64,000 nucleotides of DNA from SHAN690 sp038131955 (lineage in GTDB: Bacteria > Bacteroidota > Bacteroidia > Flavobacteriales_G > Salibacteraceae). Within the stretch, counting starts at the first letter, position 1, and the number at the start of each line of letters is the position of its first letter. Made by a program: the position numbers and the translations under genes. Where the stretch lies: the NCBI GenBank assembly GCA_038131955.1, contig JAYPQK010000010.1:124001-188000 (forward strand), given 5' to 3'. Shown here piece after piece: positions 17,365 through 25,810 of this stretch. The notes beneath the pieces were generated by a model. The model made no database searches and was not told the origin of the DNA. It saw nothing but the letters and a program-made list of their open reading frames with translations.

Positions 17365-17973
17365 TTATTTAGAGTACAATTCAACGATCAACTGCTCACG
17401 GATGTTCTCCGGAATCTGATCTCTCGTTGGAGGAACGATGAACGTTCCACTAAGCTCGTTTTTATCGAACTCAAGCCATGGGTAGCTACCAGTTGAGCTT
17501 GACGCCACAGAATTGGAGACTGACTCCAAAGACTTTGACTTCTCGCGTACGGCTACTTTATCACCTGCTTTGAGTTGATATGACGGGATGTTCACTACGT
17601 CTCCATTGACCGTAATATGACGGTGAGAAACGAACTGGCGTGCTGCACGGCGTGTTGGTGCAATACCCATTCTGAACACGGTGTTATCCAAACGCGACTC
17701 ACAAAGCATCAGCAAGTTCTCACCTGTAATACCCTTGCGACGTGACGCTTCTGCAAACAGGTTAGAGAATTGGCGCTCAAGAATACCGTAGGTATACTTG
17801 GCCTTCTGCTTCTCTTGAAGCTGAATAGCGTATTCAGACTGCTTCATGCGACGCTTGTTAGGTCCGTGCATGCCCGGTCCATAGTTCTTACGCTCCAGCG
17901 CCTTGTCTGGTCCGAAGATCGGGTCACGAAACTTACGAGCGATCTTTGATTTTGGTCCTCTGTATCTTGCCAT
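17365..17973 (-). CDS. rpsD: 30S ribosomal protein S4
   Basis: Primary 16S rRNA-binding protein that nucleates the body of the small subunit; in many bacteria it also represses its own operon. 202 aa. Starts ARYRGPKSKIARKFRDP, with the S4 RNA-binding domain at about residues 93-155 (ESRLDNTVFRMGIAPTRRAARQFVSHRH). The N-terminal zinc cysteines found in some bacteria are absent, so this is the zinc-free form. It lies 11 bases after rpsK. The 104 bases following it before rpoA could carry a regulatory RNA structure, but I see none clearly. Confidence 0.98.
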   Translation of the reverse strand: MARYRGPKSKIARKFRDPIFGPDKALERKNYGPGMHGPNKRRMKQSEYAIQLQEKQKAKYTYGILERQFSNLFAEASRRKGITGENLLMLCESRLDNTVFRMGIAPTRRAARQFVSHRHITVNGDVVNIPSYQLKAGDKVAVREKSKSLESVSNSVASSSTGSYPWLEFDKNELSGTFIVPPTRDQIPENIREQLIVELYSK

Positions 17974-17984
17974 TTCCTGCTGTA

Positions 17985-18368
17985 TTAAACTCTTCTACGT
18001 TTTGATGGACGACATCCATTGTGCGGCATTGGAGTCACGTCAACGATCTCCGTCACTTCGATGCCGTTGTTGGCCAAGTTACGGATCGCACTTTCGCGAC
18101 CTGAACCAGGACCTTTAACGAACACCTTCACCTTACGAAGACCTGCTTCGTGGGCTACTTTGCCGCAGTCCTGTGCTGCCATCTGTGCAGCGTATGGGGT
18201 GTTCTTCTTAGAACCTCGGAATCCCATTTTACCTGCAGATGACCACGCGATCACATCTCCGTTCGTATTGGTGAGCGAGATGATGATGTTGTTGAACGAC
18301 GCATGGATATGCGCTTCGCCAACCGCGTCTACTTTTACTTTCTTCTTTCTTGTCTGAGTCTTCGCCAT
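17985..18368 (-). CDS. rpsK: 30S ribosomal protein S11
   Basis: Component of the 30S platform contacting the Shine-Dalgarno/anti-SD region. 127 aa. Contains HIHASFNNIIISLTNTNGD, GFRGSKKNTPYAAQMAA and the C-terminal signature DVTPMPHNGCRPSKRRRV. Sits between rpsM (22-base gap) and rpsD (11 bases) in the usual alpha-operon order. Confidence 0.98.
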   Translation of the reverse strand: MAKTQTRKKKVKVDAVGEAHIHASFNNIIISLTNTNGDVIAWSSAGKMGFRGSKKNTPYAAQMAAQDCGKVAHEAGLRKVKVFVKGPGSGRESAIRNLANNGIEVTEIVDVTPMPHNGCRPSKRRRV

Positions 18369-18390
18369 CGAAAACGTATTCTAGTGATTA

Positions 18391-18768
18391 TTACTTAGTT
18401 GCCTTCTTCTTGTTAGCAACAGTCTTTCTCTTTCCTTTACGGGTACGGCTGTTGTTCTTCGTGCGCTGACCACGTAGCGGAAGTCCCGCTCTGTGACGAA
18501 CACCTCGGTAGCAACCGATGTCCATAAGGCGCTTGATGTTCAGCTGGATCTCTGAACGAAGAGCACCCTCTACCTTTAGAGTCTCGTTGATGAACTGACG
18601 CACACGCGCGAGCTCCTCATCATTCCACTCGCCAACCTTCTTATTCCAGTCGACCTCGGCGTTGGTGAGAATCTCTTGGGCTGTAGAACGACCGATGCCA
18701 AAGATGTAGGTCAGTCCTATCTCGCCTCTTTTATTTCTTGGTAGATCAATACCTGCTATACGAGCCAT
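18391..18768 (-). CDS. rpsM: 30S ribosomal protein S13
   Basis: Head protein of the 30S subunit contacting the P-site tRNA and 50S L5. 125 aa. Starts ARIAGIDLPRNKRGEIGLTY, with the helix-two-turns-helix region (IFGIGRSTAQEIL) and the basic C-terminal GLPLRGQRTKNNSRTRKGK tail that reaches the tRNA. Located 11 bases after rpmJ. Confidence 0.98.
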   Translation of the reverse strand: MARIAGIDLPRNKRGEIGLTYIFGIGRSTAQEILTNAEVDWNKKVGEWNDEELARVRQFINETLKVEGALRSEIQLNIKRLMDIGCYRGVRHRAGLPLRGQRTKNNSRTRKGKRKTVANKKKATK

Positions 18769-18779
18769 ATCTTAACTTT

Positions 18780-18896
18780 TTACCCTTGACGTTGTTTGTG
18801 TTTTGGATTCTTCTTGTTGATGACATAAACGCGGCCTTTGCGCTTCACGATCTTGTCATCAGCAGATCTTTTCTTTACGGATGCTCTAGTTTTCAT
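18780..18896 (-). CDS. rpmJ: 50S ribosomal protein L36, zinc-free form
   Basis: A 38-residue protein beginning MKTRASVKKRSADDKIV and ending NPKHKQRQG, too short for ordinary ORF cut-offs but recognisable throughout. The four zinc ligands of the classical protein (Cys11, Cys14, Cys27, His33) are here Ser11, Asp14, Asn27 and His33, so it cannot hold the usual zinc. It lies between infA and rpsM, the standard position, with 8 bases to infA and 11 to rpsM. The total length and the spacing of conserved Arg/Lys residues match the family. Confidence 0.95.
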   Translation of the reverse strand: MKTRASVKKRSADDKIVKRKGRVYVINKKNPKHKQRQG

Positions 18897-18904
18897 GATC
18901 CAGT

Positions 18905-19123
18905 CTATTTATACCTGTACGTAATTCTTCCCTTTGATAGGTCATATGGAGACATCTCCACCTTCACCTTATCTCCAGGCAATATCTTGATGTAATGCAT
19001 GCGCATCTTACCTGAGATGTGAGCCGTGATTACGTGCCCGTTCTCCAGTTCAACGCGAAACATTGCATTTGACAATGCTTCAGTAATCGTTCCGTCTTGT
19101 TCTATGGACGCTTGTTTCGCCAT
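18905..19123 (-). CDS. infA: Translation initiation factor IF-1
   Basis: Single OB-fold protein (72 aa) that occupies the A site of the 30S subunit during initiation. Visible signature: EQDGTITEALSNAMFRVEL, GHVITAHISGKMRMHYI and the C-terminal PYDLSKGRITYRYK. It follows map by 8 bases and precedes rpmJ, the usual map-infA-rpmJ order. Confidence 0.98.
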   Translation of the reverse strand: MAKQASIEQDGTITEALSNAMFRVELENGHVITAHISGKMRMHYIKILPGDKVKVEMSPYDLSKGRITYRYK

Positions 19124-19131
19124 ATATCTTT

Positions 19132-19911
19132 TTACGCTTCTACGTTTAATTTCTCTTCAATAAACTCGAATGTCGAGAGCACTTCTGCCTTTCCCTTGCG
19201 CACCACTATTGTGTGCTCATAATGGGCCGATGGTTTGCGATCTGCAGTAACGATGGTCCAGCCATCTCGCTGCTGGTGCACTTCTTTCACCCCTAGATTG
19301 ATCATCGGTTCGATCGCTATGACCAACCCATCAACCAACTTAGGACCTCGACCCCGTCGACCGAAATTCGGCACTTCAGGAGCCTCGTGCAGTTTCTTAC
19401 CCAGTCCATGACCAACCAATTCTCGCACGACACCATAACCACTAGCCTCTGCTTCTTGCTGAACCGCGAATCCGATGTCTCCGACCCGATTCCCTGCCAC
19501 GGCTTGTTCTATTCCCAACTGCAAGCACTTTTTCGTGGTCTCCAGAAGGTCATTGACCTCTTTTGACACCTCACCTACTTTAAAGGTGTAAGCGCTATCG
19601 CCGTAGTAGCCATTCATCAGAACACCACAGTCTACTGACAGAATATCTCCATCCACCACTTCCTTCTTATCAGGAATGCCATGAACGACGGCTTCATTTT
19701 TGGAAATGCACAAGCTGTTTGGAAAGCCATTGTAGTTCAAGAACCCCGGTATTGCCCCGTTGTCATGAATGAACTCATAGGCTCGCTTATCCAGCTCAAG
19801 CGGGGTAACACCTGGACGAACCAAACTTGCTACCTCAGCTAAAGTTTTCCCAACAAGTAAAGAACTCTGTCGAACTAATTCGATCTCCTCTTCGCTCTTC
19901 CCTCTCAACAT
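19132..19911 (-). CDS. map: Methionine aminopeptidase type I
   Basis: Removes the initiator methionine from nascent proteins. 259 aa, the short type I form without a zinc-finger extension. Metal ligands lie in VDCGVLMNGYYGDSAY (two Asp), GHGLGKKLHEAP (His), IAIEPMINL (Glu) and HYEHTIVV (Glu). It is placed between secY (17-base gap) and infA, its frequent position in ribosomal operons. Confidence 0.97.
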   Translation of the reverse strand: MLRGKSEEEIELVRQSSLLVGKTLAEVASLVRPGVTPLELDKRAYEFIHDNGAIPGFLNYNGFPNSLCISKNEAVVHGIPDKKEVVDGDILSVDCGVLMNGYYGDSAYTFKVGEVSKEVNDLLETTKKCLQLGIEQAVAGNRVGDIGFAVQQEAEASGYGVVRELVGHGLGKKLHEAPEVPNFGRRGRGPKLVDGLVIAIEPMINLGVKEVHQQRDGWTIVTADRKPSAHYEHTIVVRKGKAEVLSTFEFIEEKLNVEA

Positions 19912-19928
19912 ATCCCTCTCACACGTTC

Positions 19929-21260
19929 TTATCCCGCCATTCCAAAGGCAGAAGCAGAACGACCTTTTATTTTGCCAGACTTCATCAGTCCGTCATAATG
20001 TCTCATCAACAAGTGACTCTCGATCTGCTGAAGCGTATCGAGAATTACACCGACCATGATCAATAGAGATGTACCTCCATAGAAGTAAGCAAACCCTGTA
20101 GAAACCCCAGCGATCATGGCAAACGCTGGAAGAATCGCAACGATTCCAAGGAAGATAGATCCTGGAAGCGTGATGCGTGACAATACGTTATCCAAGAACT
20201 CAGAGGTCTTCTTTCCTGGCTTAACACCCGGAATGAACCCACCGTTTCTCTTAAGATCCTCTGCCATCTGATTTGGATTCACGGTGATCGCTGTATAGAA
20301 ATACGTGAACGCGATGATCAGAATGAAGAAGATGAAGTTGTACCAGAATCCGGTGATATCACCAAATGCTGATGCGAACTCTGTAGCTGTGTCAGATCCC
20401 GAAAGACCAACAAAGGTCATCGGTAAGAACATCAATGCCTGAGCAAAGATGATCGGCATTACACCCGCCGCATTCACCTTCAATGGAATGTACTGACGAA
20501 CGCCACCGTATTGTTTATTACCTACTACCTTCTTGGCAAAGTTGACCGGGATACGTCTCGTACCCTGGACCAGTGCTACAGTAGCGATGGTAACCAATAA
20601 CAAGAACACCAATTCGATAAGAAGCATTACGAAACCTCCTGCTGAGGTACGCTGCTCGATCTCGAAGATGAAGGAACTAGGCAATTGTGCGATGATACCG
20701 ATCATAATGATCATGGAGATACCGTTTCCGATACCCTTGTCCGTGATCTTCTCACCCAACCACATCACGAATACTGTACCTGTGATCAGCAACAGTGTGG
20801 TCGTGATCCACCAGAAGGTTGTATCACCACCTACTACCGCCTGCGCTGGAACCTGAGCTGAAATGTAAGAAGGAGCCTGAACTGCGGTGATCGCGATGGT
20901 TAGCATACGCGTCCACTGGTTCATTCTTCTTCTTCCACTCTCACCCTCACGCTGCATCTTTTGGATCGCCGGGACGGCAATACCCATCAACTGCATGACA
21001 ATGGATGCAGAGATATAAGGCATGATACCCAATGCGAAGATGGAAGCACGAGAAAACGCACCACCAGCGAAGATGTTGATCAGATTCGCGAGACCCGAGG
21101 CCTGTCCGTTCACTTCACCCAGAATCTCCGGATCGATGCCTGGAAGCACGATGAACGAGCCCAGACGGTAGATCAAAAGAAAACCCAGGGTATTCAAAAT
21201 ACGAACCCTAAGATCCTCGATCTTCCAGATATTCTGAAGTGTTTCTATCAGTCTTTTCAT
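19929..21260 (-). CDS. secY: Preprotein translocase subunit SecY
   Basis: Channel-forming subunit of the Sec translocon in the cytoplasmic membrane; exports the signal-peptide-bearing proteins of this window before T9SS takes them across the outer membrane. 443 aa with ten hydrophobic segments. Family marks: LGFLLIYRLGSFIVLPGID in TM1, GIMPYISASIVMQL, the cytoplasmic loop PVNFAKKVVGNKQYGGVRQYIPLK and NPNQMAEDLKRNGGFIPGVKPG. It begins two bases after the rplO stop. Confidence 0.98.
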   Translation of the reverse strand: MKRLIETLQNIWKIEDLRVRILNTLGFLLIYRLGSFIVLPGIDPEILGEVNGQASGLANLINIFAGGAFSRASIFALGIMPYISASIVMQLMGIAVPAIQKMQREGESGRRRMNQWTRMLTIAITAVQAPSYISAQVPAQAVVGGDTTFWWITTTLLLITGTVFVMWLGEKITDKGIGNGISMIIMIGIIAQLPSSFIFEIEQRTSAGGFVMLLIELVFLLLVTIATVALVQGTRRIPVNFAKKVVGNKQYGGVRQYIPLKVNAAGVMPIIFAQALMFLPMTFVGLSGSDTATEFASAFGDITGFWYNFIFFILIIAFTYFYTAITVNPNQMAEDLKRNGGFIPGVKPGKKTSEFLDNVLSRITLPGSIFLGIVAILPAFAMIAGVSTGFAYFYGGTSLLIMVGVILDTLQQIESHLLMRHYDGLMKSGKIKGRSASAFGMAG

Positions 21261-21262
21261 CC

Positions 21263-21715
21263 TTATTCAATGATCTTAGTAGATCCACCTTTTGATTCAA
21301 TCGCCTCTTTCGCTGTCTTAGAGAATGCGTGAGCTTCAACAGTCAACTTTGACATCAACTCACCACGACCCAAGATCTTCACCAAATCATTCTTACCGAT
21401 GATTGACTTCTCGCGAAGAAACTCTGCATTGATCTCAGAAACTTTGTGTTGTTCAACCAAGTTCTCCAAAGTGTCAAGGTTGATACCGTGGTACTCCTTG
21501 CGGTTTGGATTCTTGAAACCGAACTTAGGAACTCGACGTTGCAAAGGCATCTGACCTCCTTCGAAACCGAGTTTCTTAGAATAACCGCTTCTAGACTTAG
21601 CTCCCTTGTGACCACGAGAGGCTGTACCGCCACTACCTGATCCTTCACCGCGACCTAGACGCTTATTGTTCTTCTTAACAGAACCCTGTGCTGGTTTTAA
21701 ATTACTTAAGTCCAT
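21263..21715 (-). CDS. rplO: 50S ribosomal protein L15
   Basis: Late-assembly 50S protein, 150 aa. The N-terminal glycine-rich extension KNNKRLGRGEGSGSGGTASR and the globular part beginning YSKKLGFEGGQMPLQRRVPK identify it. It lies 9 bases after rpmD and 2 before secY. Confidence 0.98.
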   Translation of the reverse strand: MDLSNLKPAQGSVKKNNKRLGRGEGSGSGGTASRGHKGAKSRSGYSKKLGFEGGQMPLQRRVPKFGFKNPNRKEYHGINLDTLENLVEQHKVSEINAEFLREKSIIGKNDLVKILGRGELMSKLTVEAHAFSKTAKEAIESKGGSTKIIE

Positions 21716-21724
21716 AATTGCGGG

Positions 21725-21907
21725 TTATTTAACTTCTTCTACTTTCAGTAAGTGATTTACCTTGTTCACCATACCCATGATCTGCGGAGTACTCTCCACT
21801 TCAACAGAATGATGCATTTTCTTCAGACCCAAGGCCTGGATAGTCGCCTTCTGATCCTTTGGGCGCTTGATGGTAGAACGTACCAGTGTGATCTTAACTT
21901 TTGACAT
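21725..21907 (-). CDS. rpmD: 50S ribosomal protein L30
   Basis: A 60-residue L30 of the short bacterial type: KVKITLVRSTIKRPKDQKAT, then LGLKKMHHSVEVE and GMVNKVNHLLKVEEVK. Placed between rpsE (6-base gap) and rplO as in the standard spc operon. Confidence 0.97.
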   Translation of the reverse strand: MSKVKITLVRSTIKRPKDQKATIQALGLKKMHHSVEVESTPQIMGMVNKVNHLLKVEEVK

Positions 21908-21913
21908 AACTTC

Positions 21914-22432
21914 TTATCCGTTATAAACCGTATCCAGGCTCACACCACGCTGACGAGCAACAGTGTTCGCGTCTCTCATTAGTGTCAATGCTTCGATGGT
22001 AGCCTTTACAACGTTAGCTGGGTTTGAACTACCCTTTGATTTTGCCAATACGTCGGTCACTCCCACACTCTCGAGAACTGCACGCATCGCACCACCGGCA
22101 ATAACTCCGGTACCGTGAGATGCAGGCTTCAAGAAGATGTGAGCTCCTCCGTAGCGTCCTTCCTGCTCGTGAGGAACAGTTCCGCTCTGGATTGGCACTT
22201 TGATCAAATTCTTCTTAGCATCATCGATGGCCTTTTCGATCGCGCTGGTGGCTTCTTTTGCCTTACCCAATCCCTGACCTACAACGCCATTCTCATTTCC
22301 AACCACAACTACGGCTGAGAAACCGAATGCACGACCTCCTTTGGTAACCTTCGTTACGCGTCGTACCTCAACGAGACGATCTTTCAATTCGATCTCGCTT
22401 GACTTTACTCTTTTAATGTTTTCGCTTGCCAT
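21914..22432 (-). CDS. rpsE: 30S ribosomal protein S5
   Basis: Small-subunit protein involved in decoding accuracy, at the mRNA entry site. 172 aa. The double-stranded RNA-binding-like N-terminal domain carries LKDRLVEVRRVTKVTKGGR and FSAVVVVGNENGVVGQGLGK. The C-terminal fold has GGAMRAVLESVGVTDVLAKS. Follows rplR by 10 bases. Confidence 0.98.
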   Translation of the reverse strand: MASENIKRVKSSEIELKDRLVEVRRVTKVTKGGRAFGFSAVVVVGNENGVVGQGLGKAKEATSAIEKAIDDAKKNLIKVPIQSGTVPHEQEGRYGGAHIFLKPASHGTGVIAGGAMRAVLESVGVTDVLAKSKGSSNPANVVKATIEALTLMRDANTVARQRGVSLDTVYNG

Positions 22433-22442
22433 TTCGTTGTGC

Positions 22443-22796
22443 TTAGAGTTTTAAACCATTCTCACGTGCTGCTTCAGCCAAGGCCTTCACGCGTCCGTGA
22501 TACAAATAGCCGTTTCGATCGAAGACCACCTTCTCTACGCCAGCGGCCTTAGCCGCTTCAGCGATCTTCTTTCCAACTACACCCGCCTGTTCGATCTTCG
22601 AACCACTGTGGGCCGATTTATCGCCGAGGGAAGTAGCTGAAGCCAAAGTTTCGCCAGTCAGATCATTTACGATCTGAGCATAGATCTCCTTGTTGCTACG
22701 GAAAACCGATAGTCTTGGGATATCAGTCGTACCTGAGATCTTCTTGCGAATACGACGCTTGATGCGTGATCTTCTTTCCGGTTTGCTAAGTGCCAT
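22443..22796 (-). CDS. rplR: 50S ribosomal protein L18
   Basis: Binds 5S rRNA together with L5. 117 aa. Basic N-terminus (RRSRIKRRIRKKISGT), then RLSVFRSNKEIYAQIVND and the C-terminal VVFDRNGYLYHGRVKALAEA signature. Located 13 bases after rplF. Confidence 0.98.
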   Translation of the reverse strand: MALSKPERRSRIKRRIRKKISGTTDIPRLSVFRSNKEIYAQIVNDLTGETLASATSLGDKSAHSGSKIEQAGVVGKKIAEAAKAAGVEKVVFDRNGYLYHGRVKALAEAARENGLKL

Positions 22797-22809
22797 TTCT
22801 TCCTACTTA

Positions 22810-23361
22810 TTATTTAGCTGCCGACTTTCCGGCCTTTCTTCTGATCTGTTCTCCTACGAATCGGATACCCTTACCCTTGTATGGTTCAGGCTTTCTCAGT
22901 GAGCGAATCTTCGCAGCCACTTGACCGATCAATTGCTTGTCGTGCGACTCCAGCGTCACGATTGGGTTCTTACCTCTTTCCTGCTCTGCTTTCACAGAGA
23001 TTTCAGCTGGAATTTGGAAGACCACGTTGTGCGAGTAACCCAATGCCAACTCAAGGTTTTGACCCTGAACCGATGCACGGTAACCTACACCGACGAGTTC
23101 TTGCTGCACGGTATATCCTTTGGATACACCTTCTACCATATTGTTCACCAAGGCGCGGTACAAGCCGTGCTTAGAACGCTGATCCTTCTGGTCATTCTCA
23201 CGAGCAAAGTTGATCACCCCATCCTCGATGGAAACGGTAATACAGGTATCAATGTCTTGCTTCAACTCTCCTTTTGGGCCTTTTACGTGGATGGTGTTTC
23301 CTTCCATCTTCACTTCGACACCCTGCGGGATCGTAACTGGCGCTTTTCCAATTCGTGACAT
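22810..23361 (-). CDS. rplF: 50S ribosomal protein L6
   Basis: Two-domain 23S rRNA-binding protein near the sarcin-ricin loop. 183 aa. Starts SRIGKAPVTIPQGVEVK; the C-terminal signature is PEPYKGKGIRFVGEQIRRKA. Follows rpsH by 12 bases. Confidence 0.98.
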   Translation of the reverse strand: MSRIGKAPVTIPQGVEVKMEGNTIHVKGPKGELKQDIDTCITVSIEDGVINFARENDQKDQRSKHGLYRALVNNMVEGVSKGYTVQQELVGVGYRASVQGQNLELALGYSHNVVFQIPAEISVKAEQERGKNPIVTLESHDKQLIGQVAAKIRSLRKPEPYKGKGIRFVGEQIRRKAGKSAAK

Positions 23362-23373
23362 TACTTCAATCTT

Positions 23374-23775
23374 TTAATAGACGTAACACAATACTTCGCC
23401 ACCGACCTTTTGAGCACGAGCTTCCTTGTCGCTCATCAAACCGTGTGATGTTGATAGAATGGCAATACCCAATCCGTTCAACACGCGTGGCAGGTTATCA
23501 GATCCCGTATACTTACGGAGACCTGGCTTACTAATTCTCTTCAAGCCCTTGATGGCTGAAGTTTTGGTAACCTTATCGTACTTAAGTGCGATTTTAATGT
23601 TACCCTGTGGACCTACTTCCTCAAACTTGTAGTTTAGGATGTAGCCTTTTTCGAAAAGGATCTTTGTCATCTCCTTCTTCACATTCGAAGCCGGGATGTC
23701 GACCACTCTATGGTTTGCACGGATCGCGTTGCGAAGCCGTGTCAAGTAATCTGCTATTGGATCAGTAACAACCAT
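23374..23775 (-). CDS. rpsH: 30S ribosomal protein S8
   Basis: Central-domain 16S rRNA-binding protein, in many bacteria also the translational repressor of the spc operon. 133 aa. Starts with DPIADYLTRLRNAIRANHR and ends with the signature GLGIAILSTSHGLMSDKEAR. Located 28 bases after rpsN. Confidence 0.98.
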   Translation of the reverse strand: MVVTDPIADYLTRLRNAIRANHRVVDIPASNVKKEMTKILFEKGYILNYKFEEVGPQGNIKIALKYDKVTKTSAIKGLKRISKPGLRKYTGSDNLPRVLNGLGIAILSTSHGLMSDKEARAQKVGGEVLCYVY

Positions 23776-23803
23776 TTCTAACTTTCTTTTTTCTTGCTTT
23801 GAA

Positions 23804-24073
23804 TTACCAGCTAGCCTTTGAAACCCCAGGAATCAATCCTTTGTTGGCCATTTCGCGGAACAACACACGCGACACACCGAATTGACGCATGTAGCCACGT
23901 GGGCGACCTGTCAACTTGCATCGGTTGTGAAGACGAACAGATGATGAGTTCTTTGGAAGCTTCTGAAGCTCCTCCCAACGTCCTTCTGCCTTCAATTGAG
24001 CACGCTTCTCAGCGTAACGATCCACAAGCTTCTGACGCTTGCGCTCTCTAGCTTTCATTGATTCCTTTGCCAT
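23804..24073 (-). CDS. rpsN: 30S ribosomal protein S14 (long, zinc-free type)
   Basis: An 89-residue S14. The long type with NRCKLTGRPRGYMRQFGVSR lacks the paired CxxC motifs of the short zinc-binding paralogue and needs no zinc. Lies 3 bases after rplE and before rpsH. Only this form is in the window. Confidence 0.98.
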   Translation of the reverse strand: MAKESMKARERKRQKLVDRYAEKRAQLKAEGRWEELQKLPKNSSSVRLHNRCKLTGRPRGYMRQFGVSRVLFREMANKGLIPGVSKASW

Positions 24074-24076
24074 AAC

Positions 24077-24628
24077 TTACTTCTTAAATGGTAGTCCAAA
24101 TGCTTTTAGTAGTTCAAATGCTTCCTCATCAGTATCAGCTGAGGTCACGAACGTGATGTCCATTCCCGTTACTCGACTCACCTTATCGATGTCGATCTCA
24201 GGGAAAATGATCTGTTCCTTGATACCCATGTTGTAATTTCCTCGCTTATCGAAACCTTTTGCGCTAATACCGCGGAAGTCACGTGTACGTGGAAGTGAAA
24301 CTGCCACAAAACGATCGAGGAATTCATACATCATATCACCACGAAGGGTCACCTTGGCTCCGATCGGCATTCCTTTACGCAACTTGAAGTTCGAAACGTC
24401 CTTCTTCGCGTAGGTAGGTACAGCCTTCTGACCTGAGATAAGTGTCATCTCCTGCAATGCGCTGTCGATTACTTTCTTGTCCGCAGTAGCGTCACCCAAT
24501 CCCTGGCTCAAGACGATCTTCTTGAGACGAGGAACTTGCATTACGCTGCTGTATTGGAACTTCTCCTTAAGCGCTTTAGCAATCTCTTCGTTGTATTGCT
24601 TCTTCAGTCTTGGTTCGTATGCACTCAT
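24077..24628 (-). CDS. rplE: 50S ribosomal protein L5
   Basis: Binds 5S rRNA and contacts S13 across the subunit interface. 183 aa. Contains VPRLKKIVLSQGLGDATADK, KLRKGMPIGAKVTLRG and DRFVAVSLPRTRDFRGIS. Its start overlaps the end of rplX by four bases (ATGA type), indicating translational coupling. Confidence 0.98.
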   Translation of the reverse strand: MSAYEPRLKKQYNEEIAKALKEKFQYSSVMQVPRLKKIVLSQGLGDATADKKVIDSALQEMTLISGQKAVPTYAKKDVSNFKLRKGMPIGAKVTLRGDMMYEFLDRFVAVSLPRTRDFRGISAKGFDKRGNYNMGIKEQIIFPEIDIDKVSRVTGMDITFVTSADTDEEAFELLKAFGLPFKK

Positions 24629-24948
24629 TTGATTACCTCCCCTGATCTTTTAGAGTATCTAACTTTATTTCCAGACTCATCTGTCTTTCGTCCAATACGA
24701 CATGGCTTACCATCTTTTGGGTCAGCATGAAGTAGGTTCGAAATGTGAATTGAGCCTTCTTTTTTCACGATGCCCCCATCCGGGTTAGCAGCGCTAGGCT
24801 TAGAGTGAACCGATAGCATATTCACGCCCTCAACGGTCGCGCGCATCTTCTCGCGATTCACTTCCAGTACTCGACCTGACTTTCCTTTCTCGTTGCCAGC
24901 GATAACGACTACTTGGTCACCTTTCTTGATATGCACTTTCTTTTGCAT
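24625..24948 (-). CDS. rplX: 50S ribosomal protein L24
   Basis: Assembly-initiating 50S protein with a KOW motif: IKKGDQVVVIAGNEKGKSGR. 107 aa. The C-terminal part includes GGIVKKEGSIHISNLLHADP. Overlaps rplE by four bases and follows rplN by 11. Confidence 0.98.
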   Translation of the reverse strand: MQKKVHIKKGDQVVVIAGNEKGKSGRVLEVNREKMRATVEGVNMLSVHSKPSAANPDGGIVKKEGSIHISNLLHADPKDGKPCRIGRKTDESGNKVRYSKRSGEVIK

Positions 24949-24959
24949 TCTTTCGATTA

Positions 24960-25328
24960 TTAAAGCACCTCAGGGGCCAATGAAACGATCTTCATGAATT
25001 GCTTCTCACGAAGCTCTCGGGCAACTGGTCCGAAGATTCGCGTTCCGCGCATCTCACCTGCCTGGTTCAAAAGCACTACCGCATTCTCGTCGAAGCGGAT
25101 GTATGAACCATCATTGCGGCGGATCTCCTTCTTCGTTCGAACAACAACCGCACGGCTCACAGCACCTTTCTTGATGTTGCCTGAAGGTGTTGATTCCTTC
25201 ACAGAGACAACCACCGTGTCACCAATACTGGCATAACGACGCTTGGTTCCTCCGAGCACCCGAATGCAGAGCACCTCTTTGGCACCACTGTTATCGGCAA
25301 CTTTCATTCGTGACTCCTGCTGTAACAT
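24960..25328 (-). CDS. rplN: 50S ribosomal protein L14
   Basis: 50S protein at the subunit interface and the binding site of silencing factor RsfS. 122 aa. Starts LQQESRMKVADNSGAKEVLC; contains FDENAVVLLNQAGEMRGTRI and the C-terminal FGPVARELREKQFMKIVSLA. Between rpsQ (9-base gap) and rplX. Confidence 0.98.
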   Translation of the reverse strand: MLQQESRMKVADNSGAKEVLCIRVLGGTKRRYASIGDTVVVSVKESTPSGNIKKGAVSRAVVVRTKKEIRRNDGSYIRFDENAVVLLNQAGEMRGTRIFGPVARELREKQFMKIVSLAPEVL

Positions 25329-25337
25329 CTTAAAATC

Positions 25338-25595
25338 TTATTTAGCTTTTTCTACAATCTCAACTAGTCTCCAGCGCTTGCGCTTACTGAGTGGACGCAC
25401 TTCCATGATCTTCACAGAGTCACCGATGCCGCACTCGTTCTTTTCGTCATGAGCAACGAACTTCTTCGATACGTTGACGAACTTACCGTACTTCTGGTGC
25501 TTCATCTTACGAGAAACAGTAACCACGATAGACTTGTCCATCTTGTTGCTGGTCACTACACCAATTCGCTCTTTTCTTAGATTCCTTTCTGACAT
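25338..25595 (-). CDS. rpsQ: 30S ribosomal protein S17
   Basis: OB-fold 16S rRNA-binding protein, 85 aa. Contains RIGVVTSNKMDKSIVVTVSR, KKFVAHDEKNECGIGDSVKI and the signature EVRPLSKRKRWRLVEIVEKA. Follows rpmC by 6 bases. Confidence 0.98.
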   Translation of the reverse strand: MSERNLRKERIGVVTSNKMDKSIVVTVSRKMKHQKYGKFVNVSKKFVAHDEKNECGIGDSVKIMEVRPLSKRKRWRLVEIVEKAK

Positions 25596-25601
25596 GATCT
25601 C

Positions 25602-25802
25602 TTATTGTTGAGCTTCTTTGCTTCGTTTTGTCAATTCAGTGAGCAATCGTGCCACTTCTTTTCTCTTCTCCTTAAGAACCATAGGATTCTCTAATGGAGA
25701 AATCGTGTGTTGCATGCGCATTTTCTCAAGCGACTCGCGTGCCACTTCCAATGCGTCCTGGACCTCCTCGGTAGTCATTTCTCTGATCACATTCGACTTC
25801 AT
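25602..25802 (-). CDS. rpmC: 50S ribosomal protein L29
   Basis: Short helical protein (66 aa) at the exit tunnel, a docking site for SRP and trigger factor. Recognised by EMTTEEVQDALEVARESLEK and MVLKEKRKEVARLLTEL. Between rplP (8-base gap) and rpsQ. Confidence 0.97.
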   Translation of the reverse strand: MKSNVIREMTTEEVQDALEVARESLEKMRMQHTISPLENPMVLKEKRKEVARLLTELTKRSKEAQQ

Positions 25803-25810
25803 GATTCTTC